A stretch of 64,000 nucleotides of DNA from Owenia fusiformis (Eukaryota; Annelida; Polychaeta; Sabellida; Oweniidae), in contig CAIIXF020000010.1 of NCBI GenBank assembly GCA_903813345.2, positions 35,267,425 to 35,331,424 of the forward strand, written 5' to 3'. A program made the translations under genes and the position numbers. Below the pieces are notes generated by a model. The model was given only the letters and a program-made list of their open reading frames with translations, ran no database searches and had not been told where the DNA came from. Within the stretch, counting starts at the first letter, position 1. Every line of letters starts with the position of its first letter. Of the stretch, positions 1-13,844 are shown one piece after another.

Positions 1-1440
1 CAACATATATATACTACTAGGCGGTCTGCTCATAGACACCACTGGGGGGGGAGCAACTGCAACCTCCTTTTGAGCCATTTTTGATTTTCTTTTACCAGGG
101 AATTTCTTCATTGTGCTGAAGAGAATAGGGGACTCTTCGAAAAAATCTTTGTGCCCTAGTGATATAGATAGTGAGAATCAAGGCTTCAGAGGCAAGATAT
201 GATGGATTTTATTTTCAGATGTAGACGCACCCTCTTGGAAAAATCTTTGGGACGCCCCTGCTACTGCACAGATATATTATTGACTTAAGATTTCCATTGA
301 GGAAAATACTACTATTTTGGATTGTGCACTAGACTGTAATACACAAAAGCCCTGTATTACAATGGAGAATTTAGTGTTATATCTTGTTTATTTTTGTGTG
401 AGACAATGGGTCACAAGGGACTATAATAATGCATCATTTAACGATATGTGGGGATCGTGTTTTAAAATTGAAAAAGAGTGAAAAAGAGTGGAATTAGGAA
501 GGAATAAACGCAATGTGCAGGAAGTCAATTATGCCAGAAAATCAGACACTTTATCCAAATTTTGGATAGAAATATGTTGATCAAGGGTACACGAGTCTAT
601 GTTTTTCAATTTACAAAACATGACTTCATTTGTGGACAAACACACAGGTTGGGCACGAGGGAGGGTTCAAAATCCCATGACTCATGGAATTTTGAAAAAG
701 ACGGGACGAAGGTGACAGCTGGGAATTATATTTTTATTACACTTTTCCTCATTGAAGAAAATGAACTTTATTTGTGACATTACAAAATCGTCCAAATAAC
801 ACATTGCACAATCCTTTCAAATAATACAAGTATGTAAAGAAACTTGACGCTTGTTCAAACACCCACATATACACATTCTCTTGTATGATGGCTTACGCGT
901 TACAATTCACGAATTACCTGTCTAAAAATAGTATTTTTATTGCTCGTAAGATAATGACATCTGGATACATGCATAATGGCTGAGGTAATCACTTAACATT
1001 TTTTGAAATACTGATACGAACTTCTACGAATATGTCCCAATCATTTGATTTTTTGAAATTTAAAAATCTTATCTAGGGTCATGACATTACATTAGATATA
1101 TGATCTAGCTATCAAAACCTAATCAATCAGTTAACACTTAACTTTGAATTTTGTTTGTAATTGTTCTAAATTGTTGGTTGCGTTGTTGAGATTTCAAATT
1201 TATTTCTAAGCTAAGCTATTAAATTCTAATTAAAGGTAATTAAAACTCCAATTTTTTAATTGTTTCAATTTTTCCTTAACACTACTTTCGGTTTATCAAG
1301 TTGCTTTTTTAAGGTGTTTTCTGTGAGGTGTTTGCTGTGGGGTGTTTTCTGTAAGATGTTTGTTGCTGTGAGTACATGGTAAAGAGATACCACCAGCTGT
1401 GTTCACAAGGTATATTCACTGTGACCACAGAATGGTACTC
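1..1440. other. No gene seen
   Basis: AT-rich DNA with only short chance open frames. It contains one minus-oriented copy of the TTTACTTTATTCCTTG repeat family at about 455-520. It probably belongs to the last POLR2H intron or its downstream flank. Confidence 0.6.
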
Positions 1441-1448
1441 TCTTCCAC

Positions 1449-1690
1449 ATACTCAATATTGACACCTCAGTACTCAAGGATGACACCTCAGTACTCAAGG
1501 ATGACACCTCAATACTCAATCCTGACACCTCAGTACTCAAGGATGACACCTCAATACTCAAGGATGACACCTCAGTACTCAAGGATGACACCTCAATACT
1601 CAAGCCTGACACCTCAAAATCCAATCCTGACACCTCATCCAGTACACCTTAGTACTCAATCCTGATACTTTGACACTCAATTTTGACACT
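1449..1690. repeat. 21-bp minisatellite
   Basis: About ten imperfect copies of a unit like CTCAAGGATGACACCTCAGTA. Because 21 is a multiple of three, it produces open frames on both strands (heptad-like YSRMTPQ); these are not considered genes. Confidence 0.9.
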
Positions 1691-4600
1691 CAATATCTTC
1701 ATCTTGACTCCTTATCTGCCAAGTCAATCCATGGCTCCTAGTTATCAAAATATGAAGCCTTCATATATACTGTACACTGTCTTAACATTTTCAATCTTAT
1801 TTATAACAAATCTTATGACATCTTATTGAAATCTGACATTGTATTATTATCCAAGATGTGTTTTTTTCAATCATCATCTAATTCACTGATAAATAAGACC
1901 TATTTATTTCCTTACATTTTCTTGTATATGCCATAGAAGAAAATATATCATTTCGATGATGAAATCCTATTTTAATCTAATAAATACTGTGCTTTACAAG
2001 TTTCCTATATAATTATAATATCCTTTTCTGCTAACATCTGTTTTTAACTTAACACTGCATCCTTTTTCATTTCCTGACATTGTTCTTAAAATTCTAACCA
2101 GCAATATTTTTTCTTTATAGTCTACTTTTTTAGGTTATAAAAAATTGTCCATTTATTCTCTAAAGCTGAATTTTTTGTCCTTGTATATACTGATATAGTT
2201 CACCTGACTCTTAAACTTAACTGATCTGAACTTAGCTATAATAACCTGCTTGTTTTATATGCCGAAATGATTGAAAAATCTATCAATGTCAGCGGTATAC
2301 TTCTGGACTTAAAGTGAATTTATCTAAAGAATTTTACAATCTCAATACACAGTAGTAAACTGGCTGGTGTTTATCTTTAGTTTTCCATTGTGTATTGACA
2401 GCCTAAGCGTATTGTATTGCTAACATACGCTTAACAAGGAGCTTGTACTTATATGTTATGTGACACTTTAACAAATAACGAATCTGAATTTGAAAGCCAT
2501 ACCCTCGATGACACCGACCCGCCCGAGCACACATTTACGTTTTGTTTACAAACAAACCTATTTTTACTCTTGTAGTAAAAATTATTGCAGTTAAATGCCC
2601 TAACCCAGCCATGTAAAATTGTTCTAACTTAATCTTAGGATCTGTAGATAAATCCACTGTTAAATAAACTAATGCAATCTGAATGAGGCATACTGCGTAA
2701 ATAAAACAGATTTAGATTATTTGTAGACTAAATCTTTACCTGATTTCAATACATGACCTAATCTGATTTAGAAATTGAATACTCTATATGAGTTGATCAA
2801 CTTAGGAAAACCAACATTTTAAAAACTGTCTGCATTTATTAGAAATCATTTTCTGAACTTAAACCTCCCTTACCAATATCAATACTTATATTTACTTACC
2901 AAAAATCCTTACCTTAACATACTTACCTAACTTAACTTAACATTAGCCTTAACATGTGTGAAAATCTGAATTAAAACGCGAGCCAAAATACAAGAGAAGT
3001 TCCCCGTTTGAATAGTTGCTGAAGTTTGAACTTGTTGGCCGTCACCACGATTTATATAGTAACCAACATGCTCAGACACACGGAGTCTACAAAAGCTGTT
3101 TAGACGTATCTTTGGAACTATGCCAGTGGTCTCTTTTGAATTAACACTGGTAAGTGTATTTTCCCTTTCAAAACAATTCACCAAATTTGTGATTCCAATT
3201 TTTACATATCCTAGAAAAATTATAAAAAATTACAAGGAATTAAATTGTGCCCAATATGTAATGCTACCAACTCTTAAGGTATACCTTGAAATCAAGTATT
3301 CTGAACTTTTTTGTAAGGGATAATTTGGAATGTTAGTCCAGCAACTTTGATATTTTTACTAAGGGTAGCCTGGTAAGTCCCTGGTAAGGTCTGACAATAG
3401 CTACCCTTGAATCTATCAGCATGGTAGTCATCTCAAAAGGGCAAAATAGAGAGAAATAAACAAGTAATTGAATGAAATTACCAAGATAGAATTAACCCCC
3501 ATTTAAGAGCTTAACAGAAATGCCAAAATATTATATACTTTAATAAAAAATTTTCAAGAAAATCAGCTAATTATGTTGAGCAGACAGACTTTTCAAGGTT
3601 GGTTGGAGATAAAAGGGTGATGTGGCTATTCTTAGAGGGGTTACCCATCTATTGTCATCAAGTTAAGTTTTTTATGTTTTTTATTTAACATCTGGGTAGC
3701 GATATGATCCACTCACTTATAAACAAACAATTTAAAAAAGTGGCGGGAAAATATGTTGTCACTGAACAATAGGAAATTATATATGCTTATTAATTGTCGA
3801 TAGATGAAACGTAATTCATTGATAGTTTTCCCAGGGACCGGTAAGTTAGTATCACCTGATGCTTGTAACCCTCAAAAAATTCATAAGGGATAACGAGTAT
3901 TTCCAAGAGAAATCTTAAGAATATGCATATCAAATTTTAGACAACAACCAACCAAGGATGTATCTTACGTCCTAAATTATACAAAATTGAAAAATTATCC
4001 AATATTTTGTTCAATATTTTGAGATTTTTGCTGAATTCAGTAAGTGATGTAAATTTATCAGGAAGGGGAAATGACAAAAAGTGACGTGAGCTCCCTGGTA
4101 AGTCACCTGGTAATGTAACAATACACTTACCACCTTTTTAATAACTATTGAGTTAATTTTCCCTCCAAAACTTATTTCATTGTCAAATCTGTTTTCCAAA
4201 TAACATGATCAATAAAATTTGAGCGCTAAAAATAAGTTTTTTGAACTTTTGTATAGATTGCGAAATAAGTCCGGGGTAGTTTTTGCAAATGTATAAATAC
4301 TCACTTATCTTTCATTGTCATGAATTTTTTTGATATGTTGAAACTGAGATTGTTTTTATTTACATTTTATTATGCTCTTTTTTCTCATATTTATTGGCTC
4401 TTATACTGCAAAATTGGCGGGAGAAACTTATAACTGACTTACCAACTATTAAGGGTTCTTACTTAACAAACAAAATGTATTTTAAAGTATTCCGTTCACT
4501 TAAAATTCATATAATAACCTGATAATGACCTCTTGAAATACACTTAAAATACATTTGAGTCCCAGTTTATTTCAAGTTGAAAAATTGTTTAACAGTTTTG

Positions 4601-5739
4601 ATAAGAAACATTTTATTATCATTTACCTGTTCTGGGAGTGTTCTGAGACCTACATATGGTCAAAGGTTATCTTAATAGGTCTTGGCAGAGAATGTCACTG
4701 TAGCCACTGTTTTAAAATCAAAAATAGAGTGAAAAAGTGTGGAATTAGCGAAGAATAAAGTAAACAGGCATATTTTGACATTCTCGGATAATATACAAAT
4801 GCCAAAAAATTTAGGAATTCATTCAAATTTTTTAGAAAAAATAATGAAATAAGTGTTGGAAATCTTGTTATTCTCTATTGGTATAATGAGGATATTACAT
4901 GATAAAATGAAAATGTGTCAATAAATGCCATTGCAAAATGAAACTAAATGGAACATGACATATAACTTATTATGTTTCAGAAAACAATATATCATATATT
5001 AAGACTTTTTTATATTTCGAGTGTCCTCAACAGTATCGTCAGGATGTACTCAAATTTGTTCTTATACAATTATATGAAATTAAGACGATATGGCCATTCT
5101 AACCTTTTGGCACTGTCATTGGCTAGTGTTAAAAGACGCCAATAATCGTGTTTTACACTTTGTCCTTCCGCTCAAAACGAAACCATTTTTATAAGAATAA
5201 AAATAAGATAAGGTATCTTAAGAATGATATAATATTATTACAACATATTCTAAGTATACAGTCCAGTGCAATGTCGCAAAAATCTCTGAGGTCAACATCT
5301 AATTTTATATGTTCATTATATAAAGGATAATATTTCCCAAAGTTTAAAGATGCTTATACCAACTATAAAATAAAATGATTAACTGAAATTATTTATTATT
5401 AAAAATGATCTTAAAGTAAGTTTAAGATTTCTTTGTATTCACATAAAATTAGTTTACCTAGTAACTAAAATCCATATAGTATTACCATCATAGTTCAGAA
5501 TATTAAATATCTATTAAAATATAGAGATAATTGGCATTTTCCTGAATTACAAATTTTGTTTTGCACATTTCTTAAAATTACTAGCTAACACATTCAGAAT
5601 ACACCACAAAACCAATTATCGTCATAGTGTGTGTGCTCATTTTTGGAAATAATAATTATTTAGTCACCATGGTGATGCTTAGACTCAACTTTTCACAATA
5701 TTGTTATATGTAAAACATCCTCACATATCCTTCTATCTA
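1691..5739. other. No gene seen
   Basis: AT-rich. It contains a minus-oriented dispersed repeat at about 4700-4770. An isolated ATG and short frame with a GTAAGT at about 3120-3150 look like a possible first exon, but no downstream exon could be linked. Confidence 0.6.
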
Positions 5740-6824
5740 CAGGGTGGGCCAAAAAAATTGGAACATTTCTCTTTTTATTCAATTTTCTTTATTATTGCAG
5801 TTCAGTCCACAAAAATTCATATAATGGTAAAATTATTATTTGTGAAAAATGTTTAGGATACAAAATATGTGTGTATGATTATTTTTGGCTTGTCATGGTC
5901 ATGATCTGAATACTGTGTGCGTCATGAAAAATGTTCAAATTTTTCTCTGCTTGAGACATCATTGCTCAAAATACAGTATCTGATACCATACAATATATGT
6001 CCTTCAAATGGTCTCAACACAATTTCCATCAATTAAAACATATGTAGTTATCTGTAGGAGAAGCTAGACATGTCTTCCTTGGATAATATAGCTTAACTGA
6101 CCTCAGCTTTTATCAAAACAGGCACAAGATGTCCCAAACCTATCATTTAAGCCATGCGTGACTGTCAAATACAGCTCAGACTGATTGTTCAAGTGGGTGG
6201 AGGACATGTTCAGTAATTAAATGTTGAGCTTGTATATTCATATTTGTACAAGCTGTTGACAATGAATTGTTTTTGGATTTCCTAAAGTATTGAAGATAAT
6301 ACATGACTAACAAACAAGTTACAATTGATAGAAAAATGTTCCAATTTTTTTACTCAACGCAAGGGTTTCCTGAACATGCCCTTCGCCCACCTGAACAATC
6401 AGTCTTAGCTGTATTTGACAGTCATACATGGCTTAAATCACAGGTTTTGAGACATATTGTGCCAATTTTTAAAAAAACCTGAGGTCAGTTAAGCTATATT
6501 TTCCAAGGGAAACATGTCTTGCTTCCCCTAGAGATAACAACATATGTTTTAATTGATGGAAATTATGTTGAGACCATCTGAAGGGTACATATTGTATGGT
6601 CTTGTTTTGTCTTAAGCAGAGAAAATTTGGAAATTTTTCATGACACACGCAGAATACAGATCAAGACCATGACAAGCCAAAAATAATCATACATTCATAT
6701 TTTTATCTTGAACATTTTCACAAATAATCATTTTACCATAATCTGAATTTTCATGGATTTAACTGTAAAAATAAAGACAACTGAATAAAAAGAAAAATGT
6801 TCCAATTTTTATTGGCCCACCCTC
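5740..6824. mobile_element. Mariner-like foldback element with long inverted arms
   Basis: Starts CAGGGTGGGCCAAAA and ends with the complementary TTGGCCCACCCTC; the TA on each side fits a TA target-site duplication. The left arm (to about 6205) and right arm (from about 6370) are inverted copies of each other over more than 400 bp. A third copy of the terminal motif AAAAATGTTCCAATTTTT lies near 6335. No transposase frame is left, so the element is non-autonomous. Confidence 0.85.
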
Positions 6825-9800
6825 TATGTTCTACAATCAAAGTTTGGAGACATAAAAACGAAACTGAGAATTAAAATCATTTTTAAGTTGATATTAATAA
6901 TGATGATGACATGTCATCAGATAACGTCTGTCCTCACTTTTTACATTTAATATTGCATCAAAAAATAATTAAATATGGTAAGTTGGTTAAATCTTAAAGT
7001 TAACTGTTCAGAAATAAAATACATATACCGTATTACTGCATCTATGGGCATAGTGCCTTTGTGAAATGCAAATTTATAATTGGGATATCAATCCAAAATG
7101 TCAATGACACATACTTATCCAAAATTTAATAGTATAAAATGAGGTGATAAAAATTATATTACAAAAATATAATTTCTTATTATTACATGTATCGATTACT
7201 TTTTCAGACAATTTTTCAATTTTTTATCCCATTAGATAAATTCCATATACAATCCCTTCCTTTGTGATGATAAAGTAAGTTTGTCATTTACTGGTTTAAT
7301 AATAGGAGAGGGAGTCTTAAGAAAACAGAAAAATACAATGTTAATATATAAAATTCCTAAATCAATGGACATTGTTGTAACCATGGATATAATGATGTCA
7401 TAGTAAAAGAAAAAGAACAATGGATTGAAGAATTTAGAATGTTTCTGATATTTTCTTTATTTTTCATAACAAATATATATCTATTAATGTACAATGCAGC
7501 GTGCAAAATTGTCACTTCCACAATTCATATCAAAATTGGTCAGAATATGCCTATTTTTATGATTTTTCTAATTTTCAAGTTGGTGCAAATGTATTTTCAA
7601 GTGGGTGCAAGCCTGCTTTAAAAATCTCAGGCGGGTGCTGGATCCACTTGCTTTATTGCTGGGGAGATTACTGTAATAGCCTAAGCAAGATTTATATACC
7701 AAAACCTTCACTTTTCTTACTCTGCAATTAACATATGTTTTTTAAATCACATGTGCACTTACATGTATAACAGCATGTTCATATATAGGAGATAATATGG
7801 TTATATGGTAAACTTAGATATGTCTTCAATATACAAGTATATTTCTATCAATCTTTTATTAAATAATGTTTTATAAAGTCAAGGTGTCCATTTGAATTTC
7901 AAGTGTTTTTCACATGTTGTTGCATTAATGGTGTATTTCATTTCATTAACTTTTTGTTTTAATTTTAAGTCTAGAAAATATGTACGGTAATGTAAGTTTA
8001 TTATGGAGGGAATCTTGTTATTAAGAGTTGCAGAAACCTCAAAAAGTTAATTTCATTATACATGTAATTGAACCCCATTCCACTGCCAATATAATACCAA
8101 ATATGGTACAACATTTAAAATGTTGATTTGTCTTCCACTTAAATTTTTCAAAAAAACAATAATCATCACTAATGACGATTCCCTGAATGGCATTCATTTT
8201 ATTCTGTTACAACAAATCATTCCTTGCAATACAATAAGGCATCAAACCAATGATCCATCATATTTGGGTAGTTTCTCTCGGCTACCACCAAACTGGCAAT
8301 TAATTTCATATGATCATTTAATTTTCCAACAGGAAAATAATAATTTATCCAGCCCCTATGTACTAAAGTTACAATTTAATGATACAGCTTTTTGTAACTT
8401 AGCCATATATAGATATATAATCTAATTTTCTAATCTCCACCCATGGCAATAGGTTTGATATCAGGTCGCACTTTTGCAATGTATTTACTTCGCAAATGCT
8501 CAAAGAGAACACCCAGATGTCAATTGTATTTTGTTTAGAATTGAATAGTTATAGATCAAACACACGACAAGCACTTTTAAAAGTTTTTGAAACCACCGAT
8601 TCATGATCAAGTTCAGGCCTACTACTATAAACAAACACAGTTGTACAATTACAGTTGTAATAAATATAGGGTTGAAAAGTGACAAAAGGTTTTGTTTTAA
8701 ATGCAAAAATTGGTGAAAAATAGTGGAATTGACAAGGAATAAAGTAAACAGGCATGTAGTAATAGATTCTCTAAATTGTATTACTATTCAAAAATGATAC
8801 TTCTTTTCCAAAATTTTAAGCTGAATGGAGTAAAACCATGATCAGACAAACATTTGAAGTTTAATACACCAACAACAAGTGTTTAAAATTTCTGCCCCCC
8901 CCCCCCCCACCCCCATCAACTCCACCTTTTCCTGTATTGGGGAGTGGGGAGGTACGGATGGGGGGGGGGGCTTACAAGAGCTTGAAGAAAGAAATACTAA
9001 CAAAATATGCAACTGCCATAAAACAGAAGCCAAATTATATATTTACTTATTGTTATCGCACTACTAAATAACAAATCGTCGCCACTTTTGACTAACTCTT
9101 GAAATATGAACTCTTCAAATGATTATCTTTTGAAAGGCAAAATAAATGTATATGGTAATGTAGTTAGGGGTCATGTTACACTGCTATTGTACTGACAATG
9201 TACAACTTCTCATTAGCTGCTATGTTTATTGAGCATGCCCCATAAGTACGCCTCCTTTGATATAATTTATTGCATTTTATTACTTGTTTTGAGAGACATC
9301 TTTTAGTAGAAATATGATATGAGAAATGTCACCAGGAGTTCAATACATTTACGTAGTGACCTCTATAAAGGAAAGATTGAGTGAAAAACATGAATCATTA
9401 TTTTTTCATTATAGATGGCATTAACATAGTATAATATCAATAAATGAAACTTGATTAAAAAAGAATGAATATTTTTTTCAAGTATAGATGGCAGTATTTA
9501 GCACATAATATTAAACAACAAATCACACTTATAGTGTTGGCAAATAATATTTTGAGAAAAAAAGACAGATAGCTTATTTATTAGTGGCTAACAGAAAAAC
9601 ATTCTGACTCAACCAGAAACACAATCTGACACAACCAGAAACACAATCTGACACAACCACAAACACAATTCATCTGAATATTCTATCTTGAGCATCAGAG
9701 GGAGTGATGGGGGCCAAACAAGGTGGTTAGGAGATAAGTAAATGTTAGCAAGCTGAAAGGCTTCTCCTCTAGGAGCGAATGGGATATAGATAATATAACT

Positions 9801-9939
9801 TCTTAACAGGCATCACCTAACCTATTCATTCTAAACAAAGTCTAGCTAAAAGCCCCTGAACCCCCCTCCCCCCTCTACTTGACTACACATCTTTTCACAC
9901 AGGGATGAGGAGTAGGGTAAAAAGGGCTTTTAGCAGGGG

Positions 9940-10163
9940 CAGATCTGGGAACCAACAGGGGTTGGGCCTAAATTTCAGGTCAGGGAAAAGAAATCTCCCG
10001 TAAAAATATTTTGGGCCCTAAAAGCCATAAGTCGTCCCAAATTTTGAGGCCCATTTTATTCAAAATTTGGCCTTAAGCCTTTTTTTAGCCCATTTTTTTC
10101 TTTTTTTCTGGGCCCATCCAAGGGGGGGGGGGGGGCTGGGCCCCTGGGTCCGCCAGTGTGTAG
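9940..10163. mobile_element. Short inverted-end element (GGCAGATCTGGG type)
   Basis: Begins GGGGCAGATCTGGG and ends GGGTCCGCCAGTG, with GGCCCAAATTTTGAGGCCC-like interior and a long G run. A second copy at about 38898-39424 has the same ends and interior, interrupted by another element. Confidence 0.6.
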
Positions 10164-10591
10164 CTATAGGCTATTCTAAAAGGGAGTAGACTTCAAATCC
10201 ATGGAAATACAAGCAAATCCTCAATTATGTCAGACTTTCAGTCAAACACATCAACCAAATACACAATAAACAATGTCAATTAATCAAGAAGGAACTCAAT
10301 AAAATCATGATAATAAGAATGTACTTAATGCTGATAAGATAAGAAAAAAAATATTCTCAGAAAGCAATCATCAACTTGTAGTACATCCTGATCCCATACA
10401 AGACAAACATATTGCAAAGTAATCAACATTATGAGGTGAAATTATGTTTCTAGCCAGACAAGAGTTAGTTAGTCAACCTACAAAGACGAGGCAAAGTTGG
10501 TGTGAATCACTGAGTTTTATCACTTATAAAGATGCCTTCTATTGCAGAGGAATTGTAATGATTTATCTTTTATTGGGAAGTCTTCTACCAG

Positions 10592-10785
10592 CAGGCAAGT
10601 AGCCAGGATTTGCCAAGGAGGGGTTCACTTTTTGAAAAATTCCAGAGGGGTTCACTTGGGACAATTTTGATCCAAAATGGCCAAAATCACTTAATAAGTG
10701 CTCAGAATGGTGAAAAGTTGCATGATTTTGAAAGATTTTTTGGACGGGGGGAGGGGTCGCTGGCTACAGGCCTGATCAGTGATGC
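10592..10785 (+). repeat. Dispersed repeat, GGGGTTCACTT family
   Basis: Shares GTTCACTTTTT, AATTCCAGAGGGGTTCACTT and a TGCATGATTTTGAAAG block with diverged copies at about 41945-42120 (plus) and 63225-63425 (minus). Confidence 0.65.
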
Positions 10786-10862
10786 TGTATTCTAATACAT
10801 GTACTTGCCATGGCACATCTTTTGTTTCACCAGAGAAACCAAATGAGTGTGAGGGAGTTATG

Positions 10863-11047
10863 TAACAAGGCATTAACATGCAAAATGTCACCACCTGCCA
10901 ATTGTTACACATACAAAAAGCCGACCAATAAACACCAACAGCCGATTGCCGACACCATCTACAAAAAGTTGGAGACCATAACAATATGTCACCACTTGTT
11001 TTGGTGACATAATAACAATATGTCACCACTTGTTTTGGTGACATAAT
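10863..11047 (-). repeat. Dispersed repeat, TGTCACCACCTGCCA family
   Basis: Shares AACAAGGCATTAACATGCAA and ATGTCACCACCTGCCA with copies at about 19847-20000 (same orientation), and opposite-orientation copies at 46520-46672 and 56738-56880. The end ACAATATGTCACCACTTGTT is itself tandemly doubled here. Confidence 0.7.
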
Positions 11048-11064
11048 AATGAGGACTACTCGTA

Positions 11065-12188
11065 TACAGGGTGGGCCAAAAAAAACCAATACCCAACTTT
11101 AAATCAGAATAAAAATAGCTATGTTCAACATGATACATTGATTTATATATCATTTTAAAGGTAATCAATTTTCAAACAATTTGGTATATAACACTATGTC
11201 ATGAAATCAATATTAAAGTTTTATTATGCTTATTTGGGAGGCCGGGTCGGTATTTAAGGTATCCAGATTTTAGGGAGGAGATAGTAAATCTGCGGAATAA
11301 TGTTAATTTTTTATTTATAGAATATCATTTTGTTAGGTGAATACATGCTTGTATATTTGCATATTGTGTGACTAAACTTATTGTTTATGAATTTTGGTGT
11401 TGTTTATTATCAATAAGTACTCAAAGGGGGTTTGTTAAAAGACATTAAACGTATATGTGACAAGGATTTTATTTTCCAACAAGACATTGCCTCGTACCAT
11501 AGATCAAGAGAGACATTGGGATTTCTTTGCAAACAAGGTGCCAATTTGATTGATCTCGATGCTTGGCCACCCAACAGCCCCGATGCTAATGTGTTTGATT
11601 ACCATACATGGAGCCATCTCGAGGAAATGGTAGAATCAAAAGCATCGAATAAACAGCATTGATGAGCTGAAACAGAATCCTAAAGTGCTGAAATGAATTG
11701 TAACAGAAATCTCTCAATAAGGCTATTGATAGATTGCGCTACCACTTGAAGCTTATTTTTGATGCAGAGGAGAGGGGGCAGGGGTATATTGAGCAATTGT
11801 TAAAATTGTTTAATTAAATAAAGTGTAAAATGTTATTAAACAACACTGAAATTCATAAACAATAAATTTAGTCACACAATGATGCAAATATCAATATCCA
11901 AGCATGTATTCACCTAACAAAAGAATGATATTCTATAAATAAAAAATTAACATAATTCTGCAGATTTATTATTTTCTCCCTTAAATCTGGAGACCTTAAA
12001 TAGCAACCCGGCCTCCCAAATAAGTATAATAAAACTTTACTATTGATTTCATGACATATTGTTATATACCAAATTGTTTGAAATTGTATAACCTTTAAAA
12101 TGATATATAAGTCAATGTACCATATTGGATGCAACTATTTTTATCCTGATTTGAAGTTGGGTATTGGTTTTTTTTGGCCCACCCTGTA
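11065..12188 (+). mobile_element. Degenerate mariner-family transposon with ~350-bp inverted arms
   Basis: Perfect ends TACAGGGTGGGCC and GGCCCACCCTGTA are flanked by TA on both sides. The arms (11065 to about 11412 and about 11838-12188) are inverted copies. The unique centre holds a transposase remnant. The N-terminal DNA-binding region and first catalytic Asp are missing, so the element cannot move itself. Confidence 0.9.
11432..11662 (+). pseudogene. Mariner transposase C-terminal fragment
   Basis: An open frame of 76 codons carries FQQDIASYHRSRETLGFL and AWPPNSPDANVFDYHTW. These hold the second and third catalytic acidic residues of the DDE domain, with about 32 residues between them (34 is usual for mariner). 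It lacks the whole N-terminal half and is a remnant. Confidence 0.9.
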
Positions 12189-13110
12189 TATGCACATTTG
12201 AGATTAAGAATTTGATAAAGTCATTTTTGATTTTCAATGTTTATATTTCAGGACATACTATAATATTTATAGTTGAGTCGCTGACCTAAATAATTTCATC
12301 AAAAAAATCTTATATCTACTTGCTACCTTGAGTGTCAGTGCCTATAGTATATATAGTATATTAATGTGTCAATTTTAAGTCATACACAGACATAACATTG
12401 TGTTTCACACCATAGAAGACCAATTATTAGACAATAAAGCAAGTCATTATGCTGAGCTGACCTATGACTAATTGTCTGACAGGACAAAAACAACCAGATT
12501 TATTTTACAACACTTCATCACACAAGTGTATCCTACCTTCTATGACATACAAACTATTTTTCAAAACATGTCAGATTTTTTTATATTTGTTTTCGCCCAC
12601 AAACGTAATCCTTATGATGCTAAACAAAAAAAACATAATATGAACCTGAACTTTGAAAAATGAAAAACAAAAACTACAGTAAAATTTTAAATGTTTGGAA
12701 CTACTAAGCGATTAAAGGACCATATTGAAACCGAATATGTAAAAATTATACATAACTATCTGAAATATACAAAAGTTAGGACTAGTACATATGTTTCCAT
12801 TTTTTCATATACTGATGCAATATAGTCATTTGATTGCTCATTTTTTAAATTCAAAGTCGTTCCAAACATTTAAAATGTTACTGTACAGTATATGCCTCCA
12901 TTGAATTGACCATTCTAATAATTTGTACTTGACTAAATATACATTGAAGCTATTAAGATTTGTCTTAATTTAGGAGAATATTTCAGGTCAATGATCTCTC
13001 AAGTTTTTTTCACGAAAGTGTTCAATTTAACCAATTTTTGTCAAAATAACTCAATATATCATCCTTCATCAAACTGACAAGGGGAAAACAATTCAACAGG
13101 GTGAAGCACA
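12189..13110. other. No gene seen
   Basis: AT-rich DNA between the mariner remnant and a minisatellite; the open frames are short and unlike known proteins. Confidence 0.55.
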
Positions 13111-13119
13111 AAACTGATT

Positions 13120-13590
13120 CTTGTCAACAGGGTGACATCAAATTTTAAGATTGTCAACAGGGTGACATCAAATTTTAAGATTGTCAACAGGCTGACATCA
13201 AATTTTAAGATTGTCAACAGGGTGACATCACATTTTAAGATTGTCAACAGTGTGACATCAAATTTTAAGATTGTCAACAGGGTGACATCAGATTTAAAGA
13301 TTGTCAACAGGGTGACATCAGATTTTAAAATTGTCAACAGGGTGACATCACGTTTAAGATTGTCAACAGGGTGACATCAAATTCTAAGATTGTCAACAGG
13401 CTGACATCAAATTTTAAGATTGTCAACAGGGTGACATCAAATTTTAAGATTGTCAACAGGGTGACATCAGATTTTAAGATTGTCAACAGGGTGACATCAC
13501 ATTTAAGATTGTCAACAGGGTGACATCAAATTTTAAGATTGTCAACAGGGTGACATCAAATTTTAAGATTTTCAACAAGGTGCATCGCCC
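13120..13590. repeat. 30-bp minisatellite, about 16 copies
   Basis: Unit close to GTCAACAGGGTGACATCA plus AATTTTAAGATT. Because 30 is a multiple of three, open frames appear on both strands; they are repeat artefacts. Units differ by only a few bases, suggesting recent expansion. Confidence 0.92.
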
Positions 13591-13844
13591 AGTTGCTTCA
13601 CAACATTTCTTCCTCCATCAGTTTGACATGGCATGAAGAAATACTGTTGGGATAAAACTAGTAAACAGTAATAAATAAAGTTTGTAAAATGATGAATACA
13701 TGTGTTTTGAAATCATATGATAAGATCATAGGACACAGCTCCCTTTGCCTTCTGGAACAATGAAGCGTGGGAGGACGCTAATAATAACAATGTCAAAACT
13801 TCCAAAAATAAAACACCCACCTGCTCAAGCTTACTACACTGATT

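Larger units (their letters stand above)
6825..11064. other. No gene seen; small repeats only
   Basis: It contains a minus-oriented dispersed-family copy at about 8685-8790, C and G homopolymer runs near 8895 and 8965, a short ~21-bp repeat at 9600-9668, a GGCAGATCTGGG...GGTCCGCCAGTG element at about 9940-10160, a GGGGTTCACTT-type repeat at 10592-10785, and a TGTCACCACCTGCCA-type repeat at 10863-11047. Confidence 0.6.

Noticed and set aside
1403-1665. Heptad-repeat proteins from both strands of the 21-bp minisatellite
   Set aside because: Open frames arise automatically from a repeat length divisible by three; no start context, splice or homologue.
3120-3150. ATG with ten codons before GTAAGT as a first exon
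   Set aside because: No second exon in phase could be connected and the frame is too short to judge.
8120-8425. 101-codon plus-strand open frame
   Set aside because: AT-rich, no recognisable motif, no similarity to neighbouring exons.
10691-11089. 132-codon minus-strand open frame
   Set aside because: It overlaps two dispersed repeat copies and a doubled TGTCACCACTTG segment; no domain or codon pattern supports a gene.
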